From NCBI RefSeq assembly GCF_001042635.1, contig NZ_AP012331.1, positions 930,001-994,000 on the forward strand: a DNA stretch of 64,000 nt. The letters run 5' to 3'. Made by a program: the position numbers and the translations under genes. This document shows, one piece after another, positions 18,301 to 25,813 of this stretch. Origin of the DNA: Bifidobacterium scardovii JCM 12489 = DSM 13734 (GTDB lineage: Bacteria; Actinomycetota; Actinomycetes; Actinomycetales; Bifidobacteriaceae). The stretch's first letter is position 1. Each line of letters opens with the position of its first letter. The notes under the pieces were generated by a model. It did no database searches. It saw nothing but the letters and a program-made list of their open reading frames with translations, and was not told the DNA's origin.

Positions 18301-19036
18301 AGGCGGCCTTGACGGCGGCATCGTCGATGTCGACCTCGTCCAGCTCGGTGCCGAAGGTGGTGTGGCGGCAGTGGTCGGACCAGTAGGTGTCGATCACTTT
18401 GATCTCGGTGATGGTGGGCTCGCGGCCCTCCTCGCTGAAGTATTTCTGGCAGAATTCGAGGTCGGCCAGATCCATGGCCAGACCGCGCTCGTCGATGAAG
18501 CTCTGGCCGGCTTCGGCGTCCATCTCGTTGAAACCGGCGATGGTCTCGACCGTGCCGGGCACCGGCACCTGGGTCTTCAGGGTTTCCTTGGTTTCCAGGC
18601 TGGCTTCGCGGGCCTCGACCGGGTTGATCACGTAGCGCTTGATGGTGTCCGCGTCGGCGTCGGTCAGGTCGCCTTCGAGCGCGTACACCTTGGCGGAGCG
18701 GACCGTCGGGCGCTCGCCCTGGGAGATGAGCTGGATGCATTCGGCGGCGGAATCGGCCCGCTGGTCGAACTGGCCGGGCAGGAACTCGGTGGCGAAGACC
18801 TTGGCGCCCGCGAAGTCGGGCAGATCGTAGGCCACGTTGTCCACCTGCGGTTCGCTGAACACGGTGGGCACGGTCTGGTCGAACAGCTCCTGGGAGATGC
18901 CCTCGACGTCGTACCGGTTCACGATGCGCAGACCCTGAAGACCGGTCAGACCGAGGATCGTGCGCAGCTCGCCGGCGAGCTGCTGCGCCTCGATGTCAAA
19001 GCCGGGCTTCTTTTCCACGTACACGCGAAAAACCAT
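15302..19036 (-). CDS. purL: Phosphoribosylformylglycinamidine synthase, large single-chain form
   Basis: 1244 residues; ATG at 19036 preceded by GAAAGGA. This is the single-chain (proteobacterial/eukaryotic-like) form: N-terminal domain, linker, two FGAM-synthase halves with the phosphate/ATP-binding regions (THNHPTEIEPFGGAATCIGG, GAGGVSVAVGELADGL), and a C-terminal glutaminase domain from about residue 1000. The glutaminase keeps its nucleophile Cys in GICNGFQ (about residue 1083), MIPGGFSGGDEPDG and the terminal GHSER. It converts FGAR + Gln + ATP to FGAM in purine synthesis. purC lies upstream on the same strand with a 260-bp repeat-filled gap. Confidence 0.97.
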   Translation of the reverse strand: MVFRVYVEKKPGFDIEAQQLAGELRTILGLTGLQGLRIVNRYDVEGISQELFDQTVPTVFSEPQVDNVAYDLPDFAGAKVFATEFLPGQFDQRADSAAECIQLISQGERPTVRSAKVYALEGDLTDADADTIKRYVINPVEAREASLETKETLKTQVPVPGTVETIAGFNEMDAEAGQSFIDERGLAMDLADLEFCQKYFSEEGREPTITEIKVIDTYWSDHCRHTTFGTELDEVDIDDAAVKAAFERYLELRHELGRDAKPVCLMDMGTIGAKWLKKNGVLTGLDESEEINACTVKVTVDVNGEDQDWLFLFKNETHNHPTEIEPFGGAATCIGGCIRDPLSGRSYVYQAMRVTGAADPTVPVSETLEGKLPQRKLVTTAAAGYSSYGNQIGLATGQVDEIYHPGYVAKRMEVGAVVAATPADHVRRETPAPGDKIILLGGRTGRDGIGGATGSSKAHNVESLELDGAEVQKGNAPVERKLQRLFRRGDACRLIKRCNDFGAGGVSVAVGELADGLFVDLNTVPKKYEGLDGTELAISESQERMAVDVAAEDVDEFLGYAREENLEATVIATVTEDPRMVMTWNGDKIVNLSREFLASNGASKHQTVHVEEQRPYETPWGEGTLAERMNKMVTDINVASNKGLSERFDSTIGAGTVLMPFGGRRQLTPNMAMVAKLPVFGETTTASAMAWGFNPYIMSKNQFTGAYLSVVESLAKLVAAGFEHEKAYLSFQEYFEKLRDEPERWGKPTAAVLGALMAQIDLGAGAIGGKDSMSGSFEDLDVPPTLISFAVAVGNMKRATSPEFKGAGHRVVRIAPRYLADGLTPDKDALLEAFSVVEELTDFHDALAVSTPGYGATAEALFKMTLGNRIGVTLNDDIAVDDLFTPAYGSFIVELADDAKIPAVSNLVEVGEIGVTTSAYVFKAAGETLDLAQVQEAWESGIESVFPYRSKGADKGKTVETIDFHAGKKTVYVGSPVAKPHVVIPVFPGNNCEYDSAAAFERAGADVSTLIVNNLTPAAVAESTQALVEEINKSQIVMIPGGFSGGDEPDGSAKFITAFFRAPAVTEAVRDLLKNRDGLMLGICNGFQALIKLGLVPYGDIVPMTDACPTLTFNTIGRHQSRLVRTRVASDLSPWLARTAVGDIHTVAVSHGEGRFVASDEVLAQLKANGQIATQYVDESGVPGMDLDVNPNGSLLAIEGITSPDGRVFGKMGHSERSGNGLYVNVPGDKYQPLFEAGVEYFAA

Positions 19037-19066
19037 GGAAATCCTTTCTTTTCTAAAAATGAGCTT

Positions 19067-19286
19067 GGCTCCCCTCTATGAGGGGCTGAGCCGTGAAGAA
19101 AACGCCAGAGGCGTTTTTTGGGCGAAGGCGAACGGCAGTGAGCCAGATTGGGTCAGCCGGAGGCTGTCCTTAATTGCAGGACGCTGTCAGCGGAGCTGAC
19201 TGAGGGGAGGAATCATGGCGATGAACGTCTTGACCTCCCCTCAGTCAGCTTCGCTGACAGCTCCCCTCCAGAGGGGAGCCGGATTA
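19067..19286. repeat. GGCTCCCCTC palindromic repeat cluster between purC and purL
   Basis: A short copy at 19067-19092 (GGCTCCCCTCTATGAGGGGC) is followed by a hairpin AAAACGCC-AGA-GGCGTTTT at about 19099. A large inverted repeat comes next: 28 nt at 19183-19210 (GCTGTCAGCG...GAGGGGAGG) pairs with 19234-19261 with one mismatch. It is capped by CTCCCCTCCAGAGGGGAG. The same arms occur in the other intergenic copies. It splits the purC-purL transcription unit and may act as a stabilising or attenuating structure. Confidence 0.85.
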
Positions 19287-19296
19287 GTTGTAGTAG

Positions 19297-20049
19297 TTAC
19301 TCGGCGCGCTCGATGCCCTCGGCCTTGGCCAGGGCGGTCAGTCGGCTGTAGATCTCCTCGTAGGCGGGGATGATGTTGCCGAGGTCGCGGCGGAACAGGT
19401 CCTTGTCGAGGTGCTCGATCTTGCCGCTCTTGTCCTTCAGGTCCCACAGACGGCAGGTGTCGGGCGTGATCTCGTCGGCGAGCAGGATCGTGCCGTCGGA
19501 GGTCTTGCCTTCCTCGATCTTGAAGTCGACCAGCTGCACGTCGATCTTGGAGAAGATGTCCTTCAGGCCGTCGTTGACGGCGCGGGCGATGCGGGAGATC
19601 TCGGCCAGTTCCTCTTCGGTGGCCAGGCCCAGCGCGACGACGCCGTCGTCGTTGATGAACGGATCGCCGAGCTCGTCGGACTTCACGCAGAACTCGAGGA
19701 TCGGCTTCTTGAGCGGGGTGCCCTCCTTGACGCCGTAGCGCTTGGCGAAGGAGCCGGCGGCGGTGTTGCGCATGATGATCTCAAGCGGGAACATGTCCAT
19801 CTTCTTGACCAGCTGCTCGGTGTCGTTGAGGCGCTTGATGAAGTGGCTTTCCACGCCGCGGGCCTTGAGCAGGTCGAAGATCACGGAGGTGATGTGGTTG
19901 TTCAGGTTGCCCTTGCCTTCGATCTGGGCCTTCTTCTCGCCGTTGCCGGCGGTCGCCTGATTCATGTATTCGACCCAGAGCACATCCGGATCGTCGGTCG
20001 CGTACATCTTCTTGGCCTTGCCCTTGTAGAGCATTTCCAGTTTCTCCAT
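19297..20049 (-). CDS. purC: Phosphoribosylaminoimidazole-succinocarboxamide (SAICAR) synthase
   Basis: 250 residues, normal for the bacterial enzyme. The N-terminal [22 protein letters not shown] is the SAICAR synthetase ATP-binding start. [27 protein letters not shown] and [15 protein letters not shown] hold the substrate-binding region, and [14 protein letters not shown] is the conserved C-terminal motif. It joins CAIR and aspartate using ATP. It lies upstream of purL on the same strand. Confidence 0.97.
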   Translation of the reverse strand: MEKLEMLYKGKAKKMYATDDPDVLWVEYMNQATAGNGEKKAQIEGKGNLNNHITSVIFDLLKARGVESHFIKRLNDTEQLVKKMDMFPLEIIMRNTAAGSFAKRYGVKEGTPLKKPILEFCVKSDELGDPFINDDGVVALGLATEEELAEISRIARAVNDGLKDIFSKIDVQLVDFKIEEGKTSDGTILLADEITPDTCRLWDLKDKSGKIEHLDKDLFRRDLGNIIPAYEEIYSRLTALAKAEGIERAE

Positions 20050-20134
20050 GACTGCCTTTCAAGTTGTTCTTAAGGAGCGGAATTCTGGGTGAACTAACGC
20101 TAAAAGGGTACCAATCGAGGGCTACAACCGACAC

Positions 20135-21103
20135 TCACGCCAGCAGGGCCTCGGCCGTGGATTGGTCGGTGACCAGTGCGGAGATGAGCCTGCCGACCAG
20201 ACAGGCTCGGATCGCCGGGGTCTTCGGGGCGCCCCAGGCCACGCCGATGACCAGCGGGATGCGCTTCAGGCGTTCGATGTCGATGGATATCGTGCGGTCG
20301 CACAGTTCGGTGCGCACATGGTTGCCGTTCCCGTCGATATGATGGCCGCAGATATGCCCGACGATGCCGCGCCGGTGCAGTTCCGCGACTTTCTTCTGAT
20401 CGATGTAGGCGTCGAAGATGTGCCCGGAACGCTCCGTGGTCACCGCGCCGACGCCGACGATCGCTACGTCGGCCCCGCCTCCGAGCGCCAATGCCGTGGC
20501 GATCTGCGGTTCCTTGCGCATGGCCGCCGCCAGCTCGCCGCTTGACAGGATCATCGGCACCGGCAGGATCGTGAACGTGCCGCCGATGCGGTGCGCGAGC
20601 ATGCGGCAGATATCGGGGGAGTCGGTCATCGGATTGTCCGGGCTCAGCGTGCCGAGCATTTGCGCCACGTTTGATTTCGGCCAGTCGCATACCGGTATTT
20701 CGCGCACGGTCGCGGCCACTGCGCTGCCGTTGGAAACGGTGATCAGCGAATTGGGGGAGCAGGTCTCGGCGAATAGCGCGGCCGCATATCTGGGCACGAT
20801 GAGTTTGGGGTCCTCGCCCGGTTTCACCTCGGCCACGCGCGCGTATCTCAGCCCGTATTTGTTCACCAGCCCGCGCTCCAGCGTGCGTATGCGTTCCAGC
20901 GTATGCCCGATGGTGATATGCACGATGCCGAGGTCGCGGGATTCCTTGAGCAGGCGGGAGACGGTCGGTCGGGAATAGCCGATCTCCTTGGCGATCTCGG
21001 CCTGCGTCCTGTCTTCCAGATAGTAGGCGCGCGCGACCCGGAGCATCAGATCGATGTGCTTCCGTGACGTTGCGGTCGCGATTATGGAGTCATCGTTGAA
21101 CAT
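20135..21103 (-). CDS. SorC/DeoR-family sugar-responsive regulator
   Basis: 322 residues. The N-terminal helix-turn-helix (QAEIAKEIGYSRPTVSRLLKESRDLGIVHI, residues ~36-65) and the large C-terminal sugar-binding domain (SNGSAVAATVREI, LALGGGADVAIVGVGAV, VIGVAWGAPKTPAIRACLVGRLISALVTD) are those of the SorC family (CggR/DeoR/LsrR relatives). These bind phosphorylated sugars. It is divergent from the ascorbate-like catabolic cluster and its start codon lies inside the palindrome TGAACATATGTTCA, with a second copy before the first enzyme gene. It is very probably the local repressor and autoregulates. Confidence 0.9.
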   Translation of the reverse strand: MFNDDSIIATATSRKHIDLMLRVARAYYLEDRTQAEIAKEIGYSRPTVSRLLKESRDLGIVHITIGHTLERIRTLERGLVNKYGLRYARVAEVKPGEDPKLIVPRYAAALFAETCSPNSLITVSNGSAVAATVREIPVCDWPKSNVAQMLGTLSPDNPMTDSPDICRMLAHRIGGTFTILPVPMILSSGELAAAMRKEPQIATALALGGGADVAIVGVGAVTTERSGHIFDAYIDQKKVAELHRRGIVGHICGHHIDGNGNHVRTELCDRTISIDIERLKRIPLVIGVAWGAPKTPAIRACLVGRLISALVTDQSTAEALLA

Positions 21104-21110
21104 ATGTTCA
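21097..21110. promoter_or_regulatory. Operator 1 for the SorC-family regulator
   Basis: TGAACATATGTTCA is a perfect 14-bp palindrome overlapping the regulator's start codon. It shares its half-sites with operator 2 at 21214. It differs from the LexA box (CGAAC-N4-GTTCG) in its outer bases, so it should not be confused with an SOS site. Confidence 0.75.
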
Positions 21111-21213
21111 TCTTATTGCCGGACTCGGTAACTGTGCAAGTGGACAAAGCGTTACGCAAATATGGAAAGTCAAGCGATTTTCGGTCTTCCTTGGTTGCGA
21201 GCAAAGGTGTGCG

Positions 21214-21227
21214 TGAACATCTGTTCA
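21214..21227. promoter_or_regulatory. Operator 2 for the SorC-family regulator
   Basis: TGAACATCTGTTCA, one base from operator 1, lies 121 bp upstream of the lactonase start codon in the divergent intergenic region. The 117-bp spacing, close to 11 helical turns, would allow looping between the two sites. Confidence 0.7.
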
Positions 21228-21348
21228 TCAGGTGTCTGGAATCGGCGCGATGTCGGCCGTAGATTGTGAATCGTCAGCAGGCCGCGGGGCGAGCCCAAGG
21301 CCAAACCACAACCTCGAGTAAAGGTAACAAGGACAAAGGAGTACCATC

Positions 21349-22338
21349 ATGGCATTCGCACGTACGATTTTCGGTGACGTCGACCCCAGCACCCTCGGTG
21401 TGGTGGATTGCCACGACCATCTGATCCGCGTGGGCGCAGGCGAGGTCTACATCGACGGCGACCACCAGCTCGATTCCGTCGAGAAGGCCATCGAGGAGGG
21501 CGGCTACTTCGCCGAGGCCTCCAGGAAGTGGAGCCCCAACGGCGGCACTGTGGTGGACATGTGCCCGATCAACTGCGGCCGCGACCTCGACAAGCTGGCC
21601 GAAGTGACCAAGGCGGTCGACGGCCTGCAGGTCATCGCCGCCACCGGTTTCCATCGCGAGCATGTCTACCTGGAGACCCAGTCCCACTGGATCAACCGCT
21701 ACGGCGTGGACAAGGTCGCCGAGCTGGTCATCGCCGACATCCGCGAAGGCATCGACAGGAACGACTACTCCGGCCCCATCGTCGATCGCACCCCGTACAA
21801 GGCCGGTGTGATCAAGGTCGGCACCGCCTACGGCAAGATCACCAAGTTCGAGTGCAAGTGCATGGAGGCCGCCGCCATCGCCGCCATCGAAACCGGCTGC
21901 CCGATCAACACGCACACCACCTACGGCACCTGCGGCCTCGAGCAGGCCGAAGGCTTCCTCGAGCTCGGCGTGCCGGCCAACCAGATCGCCATCGGCCACA
22001 TTCAGCGCAACGCCGACGTGTACTACCTTGAGCAGATTCTCAAGCTCGGCGTCTACCTGGAGATCGACGGCACCAACCGCATCAAGTACCAGCCGGATTC
22101 CAACCGCATGATGGAGCTCAAGGCCTTCTACGAGGACGGCTTCGCCGACCGCATCCTGCTGGGCACCGATTCCGGCAAGCGCGGCTACCAGAAGGCGTAC
22201 GGCGCCACCTCCGGCGTGGACTACAACCCGGCCGTCGACGGCCCGCGCATGGTCGATGAGGGCTTCGACCGCGAATACATCGACAAGCTGCTCATGAAGA
22301 ACGCCCAGGAGTTCTTCACCTTCAAGAAGGAAGGCTGA
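21349..22338 (+). CDS. Phosphotriesterase-family hydrolase, probable sugar (phospho)lactonase
   Basis: 329 residues; ATG after AAAGGAG. The metal ligands of the family are visible: CHDHL near the N-terminus, the Lys of GVIKVGTAYG (bridging carbamate), His of NTHTTYG, His of IGHIQRN, and Asp of LLGTDSGK. Members of this branch hydrolyse sugar lactones or phosphorylated lactones rather than phosphotriesters. First gene of the cluster, so it likely opens the lactone ring, in the place UlaG takes in the classical ascorbate operon. The exact substrate is not deducible. Confidence 0.88.
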   Translation: MAFARTIFGDVDPSTLGVVDCHDHLIRVGAGEVYIDGDHQLDSVEKAIEEGGYFAEASRKWSPNGGTVVDMCPINCGRDLDKLAEVTKAVDGLQVIAATGFHREHVYLETQSHWINRYGVDKVAELVIADIREGIDRNDYSGPIVDRTPYKAGVIKVGTAYGKITKFECKCMEAAAIAAIETGCPINTHTTYGTCGLEQAEGFLELGVPANQIAIGHIQRNADVYYLEQILKLGVYLEIDGTNRIKYQPDSNRMMELKAFYEDGFADRILLGTDSGKRGYQKAYGATSGVDYNPAVDGPRMVDEGFDREYIDKLLMKNAQEFFTFKKEG

Positions 22339-22344
22339 CCGGCC

Positions 22345-23025
22345 ATGACGGAACAGTCTGCATGCAAGATTGCCCAGCCGCGTCTGCAGATCGCGCTCGA
22401 CACCACCGATATGCCGAGCGCGCTGCGCCCGCTCAACGCCGCCATCGACCAGATCGACGTCATCGAATGCGGCACGATCCTGATTATCGCCGAAGGGCTG
22501 CGCGCGGTGCGCGAGATTCGCGCCCTGTACCCGGACAAGACGATTCTGGCCGATGTGCGCATCGCGGAGGCCGGCGCGCTGATCGCCCGCAACTGCTTCG
22601 AGGCCGGGGCGAACTGGGTGTCCGTGGTGGCCGGGGCTTCGCTGACCACCGTGGAACAGGTCGTGAAGGTGGCCGACGAGTTCGGCGGCGAAGTGCAGAT
22701 CGAGCTCGGCGAAGACTATGACGCCGCCAAGGCGCGCAAGTGGAAGGAACTCGGCGCCAAGCACGTCATCGTCCACCGTTCGCGCGATGCGGAGGTCGCC
22801 GGCACGCTGACCTGGGGTCCGGACGACGTGGAGCGTATCAGGGAGCTTCACGCGATGGGCTTCACGGTCACCGTCACCGGAGGCGTGAACGTCAAGGATC
22901 TGCCGTTCTTCGCCGGAGCGCCGGTCGGCGTGGTCATCTCGGGCCGCGGCATCGTCAAGGCCGACGACCCGCTTGCCGCGGCCACCGAGCTCAAAGCCAC
23001 GATCCGCGAAGTCTGGCCTGATTGA
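22345..23025 (+). CDS. UlaD-like 3-keto-L-gulonate-6-P decarboxylase / HPS family, variant active site
   Basis: 226 residues, OMP-decarboxylase suprafamily TIM barrel. It follows E. coli UlaD (VIECGTIL, FEAGANWVSV, VQIELGEDYD, VIVHRSRDAEVAG, GFTVTVTGGV, VVISGRGI). The suprafamily signature DxKxxD is altered: here D70-V-R72-I-A-E75, so the catalytic Lys is Arg and the second Asp is Glu. The other expected residues (Glu of VIECG, Glu of QIEL, His/Arg of HRSRD) are present. It lies 6 bp after the lactonase gene. It would produce L-xylulose-5-P for the UlaE step if still a decarboxylase; the altered motif leaves room for another reaction. Confidence 0.82.
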   Translation: MTEQSACKIAQPRLQIALDTTDMPSALRPLNAAIDQIDVIECGTILIIAEGLRAVREIRALYPDKTILADVRIAEAGALIARNCFEAGANWVSVVAGASLTTVEQVVKVADEFGGEVQIELGEDYDAAKARKWKELGAKHVIVHRSRDAEVAGTLTWGPDDVERIRELHAMGFTVTVTGGVNVKDLPFFAGAPVGVVISGRGIVKADDPLAAATELKATIREVWPD

Positions 23026-23031
23026 TCTGTT

Positions 23032-23116
23032 GGCTCCCCTCCCTGAGGGGAGCTGTCAGCGAAGCCGACTGAGGGGAGCCCCATAACGAATAATGCTCCC
23101 CTCACCAAGGAGGGGA
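23032..23116. repeat. GGCTCCCCTC palindromic repeat
   Basis: GGCTCCCCTCCCTGAGGGGAGC, then CTGTCAGCGAAGCCGACTGAGGGGAG, and a second partial copy (GCTCCCCTCACCAAGGAGGGG). Same family as the purC-purL cluster; placed inside the catabolic operon between the UlaD-like gene and the kinase gene. Confidence 0.85.
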
Positions 23117-23128
23117 CCGATTCGTCGG

Positions 23129-23175
23129 CCCCCCCCCAAAAAAAATGGGGCATCCCCCTGTCCGGGGATGCCCCA
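23129..23175. repeat. Homopolymer tract and strong hairpin before the kinase gene
   Basis: C9 (23129-23137) and A8 (23138-23145) run into a perfect 12-bp stem, TGGGGCATCCCC / GGGGATGCCCCA (23146-23175). On the minus strand the stem is followed by T8, as in a terminator, but no minus-strand gene ends here. On the plus strand it would sit in the mRNA 57 nt before the kinase start and could protect or separate the 3' half of the operon message. Confidence 0.75.
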
Positions 23176-23231
23176 TGGCGAAAACCCTTACAAGAATTTT
23201 CATTACCATCATAGTCACAAGGAAGTGCGAC

Positions 23232-24194
23232 ATGACCGCATCCACCCCTAAATACGACCTCTCCACCATCGGCGAAGGCCAGATCCGACTCACCGTCGAG
23301 CGTGGCGAACGACTGATGTTCACCCGTTCCGTGCATATGAATCCGGCCTGTTCCGAAGCCAACGTGGCCGGCCTGCTCAGCCAGCTCGGACGCAATACCC
23401 TATGGACCAGCTCCCTGCCCGAAGGCGATCTCGGCGACTACATCCTGTCCGAATACCGCTCCGTCGGCGTGCACATGGATGCCATGGTCCGCCGCCCCGG
23501 CGGCCGCACCGCCCTGTACTTCATGGAGCCGGGCGAATACCCGATGCCGGCCAACGTGATCTACGACCGTGAATGGACCACCTTCCGCGCCACCGGCATC
23601 GACGACTATGACTGGGACGAGATCCTCGACGCCAAGGTCATCTTCCTGACCGGCATCACCGCCGCCCTGACCGACACCACCGCCGAAGTGGTGCGCTACG
23701 CCGCCGACGAGGCCGTCAAGCGCGGCGTCGAGGTCATCCTCGACGTCAACTTCCGCCGCAAGCTGTGGAGCGGCGAAAAGGCGCGCGAGGTGCTCGAACC
23801 CATCGCCGGCGAGGCGACCGTGCTGTTCTGCTCCATCGCCGATGCCGAAAAGGTCTTCGGCATCACCGGCACCCCCGAAGAAGTCACCGCCGAATTGCAG
23901 AACCGCTTCGGCTGCAAGTACGTCGTCTCCACCAACCACACCGACGGCCCGTACCTGCGCGGTCGCGAAGGCTTCTATCCCTACCGCACCACGCCGGTCA
24001 ACGTCATCGACCGTCCGGGCGCGGGCGATTCCTTCGTGTCCGCCACCATCCATGGCTACCTGTCCGGCGACATCCGCGAGGGTGTGAAGTGGGGGCAGTA
24101 CGCCTCCAAGGTGGCGCTCACCCACAAGGGCGATTTGACCCGCGTGCGCCCCGGCGAGCTCGACATTCCGCTCGGCACCGACATCGACCGCTGA
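23232..24194 (+). CDS. PfkB-family carbohydrate kinase (KDG-kinase-like)
   Basis: 320 residues from the ATG at 23232, preceded by AAGGAAG; an in-frame ATG further up lies in the hairpin region. PfkB features: GRTALYFMEPGEYPMPANVIYDR substrate region, LDVNFRRKLW, and the catalytic base Asp in the anion-hole motif RPGAGDSFVSA. It is closest in pattern to 2-keto-3-deoxygluconate kinases. In this PTS-free cluster it would supply the phosphate that UlaABC supplies in E. coli, by phosphorylating the free acid or keto-sugar after lactone opening. That role is inferred from context. Confidence 0.87.
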   Translation: MTASTPKYDLSTIGEGQIRLTVERGERLMFTRSVHMNPACSEANVAGLLSQLGRNTLWTSSLPEGDLGDYILSEYRSVGVHMDAMVRRPGGRTALYFMEPGEYPMPANVIYDREWTTFRATGIDDYDWDEILDAKVIFLTGITAALTDTTAEVVRYAADEAVKRGVEVILDVNFRRKLWSGEKAREVLEPIAGEATVLFCSIADAEKVFGITGTPEEVTAELQNRFGCKYVVSTNHTDGPYLRGREGFYPYRTTPVNVIDRPGAGDSFVSATIHGYLSGDIREGVKWGQYASKVALTHKGDLTRVRPGELDIPLGTDIDR

Positions 24195-24205
24195 GGTGAA
24201 CAGGC

Positions 24206-25579
24206 ATGACCGCATCGACTTCAACCCCGAACGCCGCCGCTGCGAACGCTGGCCTCACCGCCTACGAGCAGATTGATTCGCGCCCGCTCACCGGCCACCA
24301 GAAAAGCCTCGTCGCGCTCGCCGTAATCGGCAACATCGCCGAATTCTTCGACATCTTCATGGTCGGCTTCGTTATTTCTTTGCTGACCGGAGCGTGGAAC
24401 CTGACCGGCATGCAGGCCGGCATCATCACCTCCTGCACCGGTCTGGGCACCGTCATCGGCTCGATTCTGTGGGGCCGCATGTCCGACCGCATCGGCCGGC
24501 GCGCCTCCTTCCGCTGCTGCGTGCTGTTCTTCCTCGTATTCACCATACTCACCCTGTTCATTCCCGAAGGCGGCTGGTACTTCTACGCGATCTGCCGCGT
24601 CGGCGTGGGCATGGGCGTTGGCGGGCTCAACATCACCTCCATTCCCTATGTGCAGGAATTCGTGCCGACCAAGCAGCGCGGCCTGCTCTCCGGGCTGGCC
24701 TCCGTGTTCATTCCGATGGGTCTGCTGCTCGGCTCGATTTGCCAGCGCATCGTGGGCGACAACTGGCGCGTGCTCGTCTCGCTGAGCCTGGTATCCGTGC
24801 TGCTGCTGGTGTGGATTCACTTCGTGCCGGAATCGCCGCGCTTCTACCTGCTGCACGGCCAGCCGGACAAGGCGCGCCAATCGCTGGCCTGGGCGCTGGA
24901 CGTGCCGGAATCGCAAGTCGGTGCATTGCCGCAGGTCAAGGCCGAGCGCAAAGCCTCCTACGGCGAGCTGTTCGCGCACCACCTGCGCCCGCTGGTCATC
25001 GTCTCGCTGGGCTCGTTCTGCTTCATCCTGGGCAGCTTCGCCATCCAATCGTGGGGCCAGACCCTGCTGAAGGACGGATTCGGATTCGATACGGAGATGG
25101 TCGCCTACCTGTTCATGGGCGTGGCCGTGGCCGATTGCCTTGGACGATTCGGCTCCGCGTGGCTTGCCGACCGCATCGGCCGCCGCTGGACGATGTTCCT
25201 CTACGGCATGATCGGCGCTGCGGCCTGTTTCGCCGCCGTGTTCTTCCACGGCTCCGGCTGGGCGTTCTATATCGAGGTGCTCGTCATCATGATGTTCGCC
25301 GATGGCGTGTTCGGCATCATCAACGCCTTCGGCTCCGAGCAATTCTCGAATGACGTGCGTTCCACCGGCATCGGACTCGGCTACGGCCTTGGCGCCATCG
25401 CCAAGATCGTCGGGCCGTCGCTGATGGGCGTGCTGGTGGGCGGCAGCGCGGTTTCGCAGAACATCAGCCTGAGCGTCATCACCACCGCGTTCACCTTCTT
25501 CGGATGCTGCCTGGTGCTCGGCGCGATTATCTACCTCTTCGCCCGCGAAACCAAGGGCAAGAACCTCGAATCCCTGTGA
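24206..25579 (+). CDS. MFS transporter, sugar (acid) porter type
   Basis: 457 residues, 12 predicted membrane helices. The MFS loop motif between helices 2 and 3 is visible as GRMSDRIGRRASF, repeated in the second half as WLADRIGRRWTMF. The helix-4/5 region RVGVGMGVGGLNITSIPYVQEFVPTKQRG resembles metabolite:H+ symporters/sugar porters. It follows the kinase gene by 11 bp and presumably imports the unphosphorylated substrate of the cluster. Confidence 0.9.
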   Translation: MTASTSTPNAAAANAGLTAYEQIDSRPLTGHQKSLVALAVIGNIAEFFDIFMVGFVISLLTGAWNLTGMQAGIITSCTGLGTVIGSILWGRMSDRIGRRASFRCCVLFFLVFTILTLFIPEGGWYFYAICRVGVGMGVGGLNITSIPYVQEFVPTKQRGLLSGLASVFIPMGLLLGSICQRIVGDNWRVLVSLSLVSVLLLVWIHFVPESPRFYLLHGQPDKARQSLAWALDVPESQVGALPQVKAERKASYGELFAHHLRPLVIVSLGSFCFILGSFAIQSWGQTLLKDGFGFDTEMVAYLFMGVAVADCLGRFGSAWLADRIGRRWTMFLYGMIGAAACFAAVFFHGSGWAFYIEVLVIMMFADGVFGIINAFGSEQFSNDVRSTGIGLGYGLGAIAKIVGPSLMGVLVGGSAVSQNISLSVITTAFTFFGCCLVLGAIIYLFARETKGKNLESL

Positions 25580-25813
25580 CGGCTGCGGCGGCTACGCCTG
25601 CTGTGGCCAGGCACCGCAGCCACCGTTACCGGGATCCGGTTTGTACAGATTTGACCGCGGCCCGTGCGATTCGGATACGACGTTACGGAAGGTCTGGGTG
25701 AACACTACCTTATCCAAGGCGGTTCCGGACCACGCGGGCCGCAGCCATCATGTGTTGTGATTTGTTGCGCACATTGCTGTGCGTTTGATATTCAAGAACG
25801 TAAGGACACGATT

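Noticed and set aside
21097..21227. SOS boxes upstream of the SorC regulator and the lactonase
   Set aside because: The palindromes are TGAACATNTGTTCA, with outer T/A rather than C/G and different spacing from the CGAAC-N4-GTTCG box at 6387. Placement fits the local regulator better.
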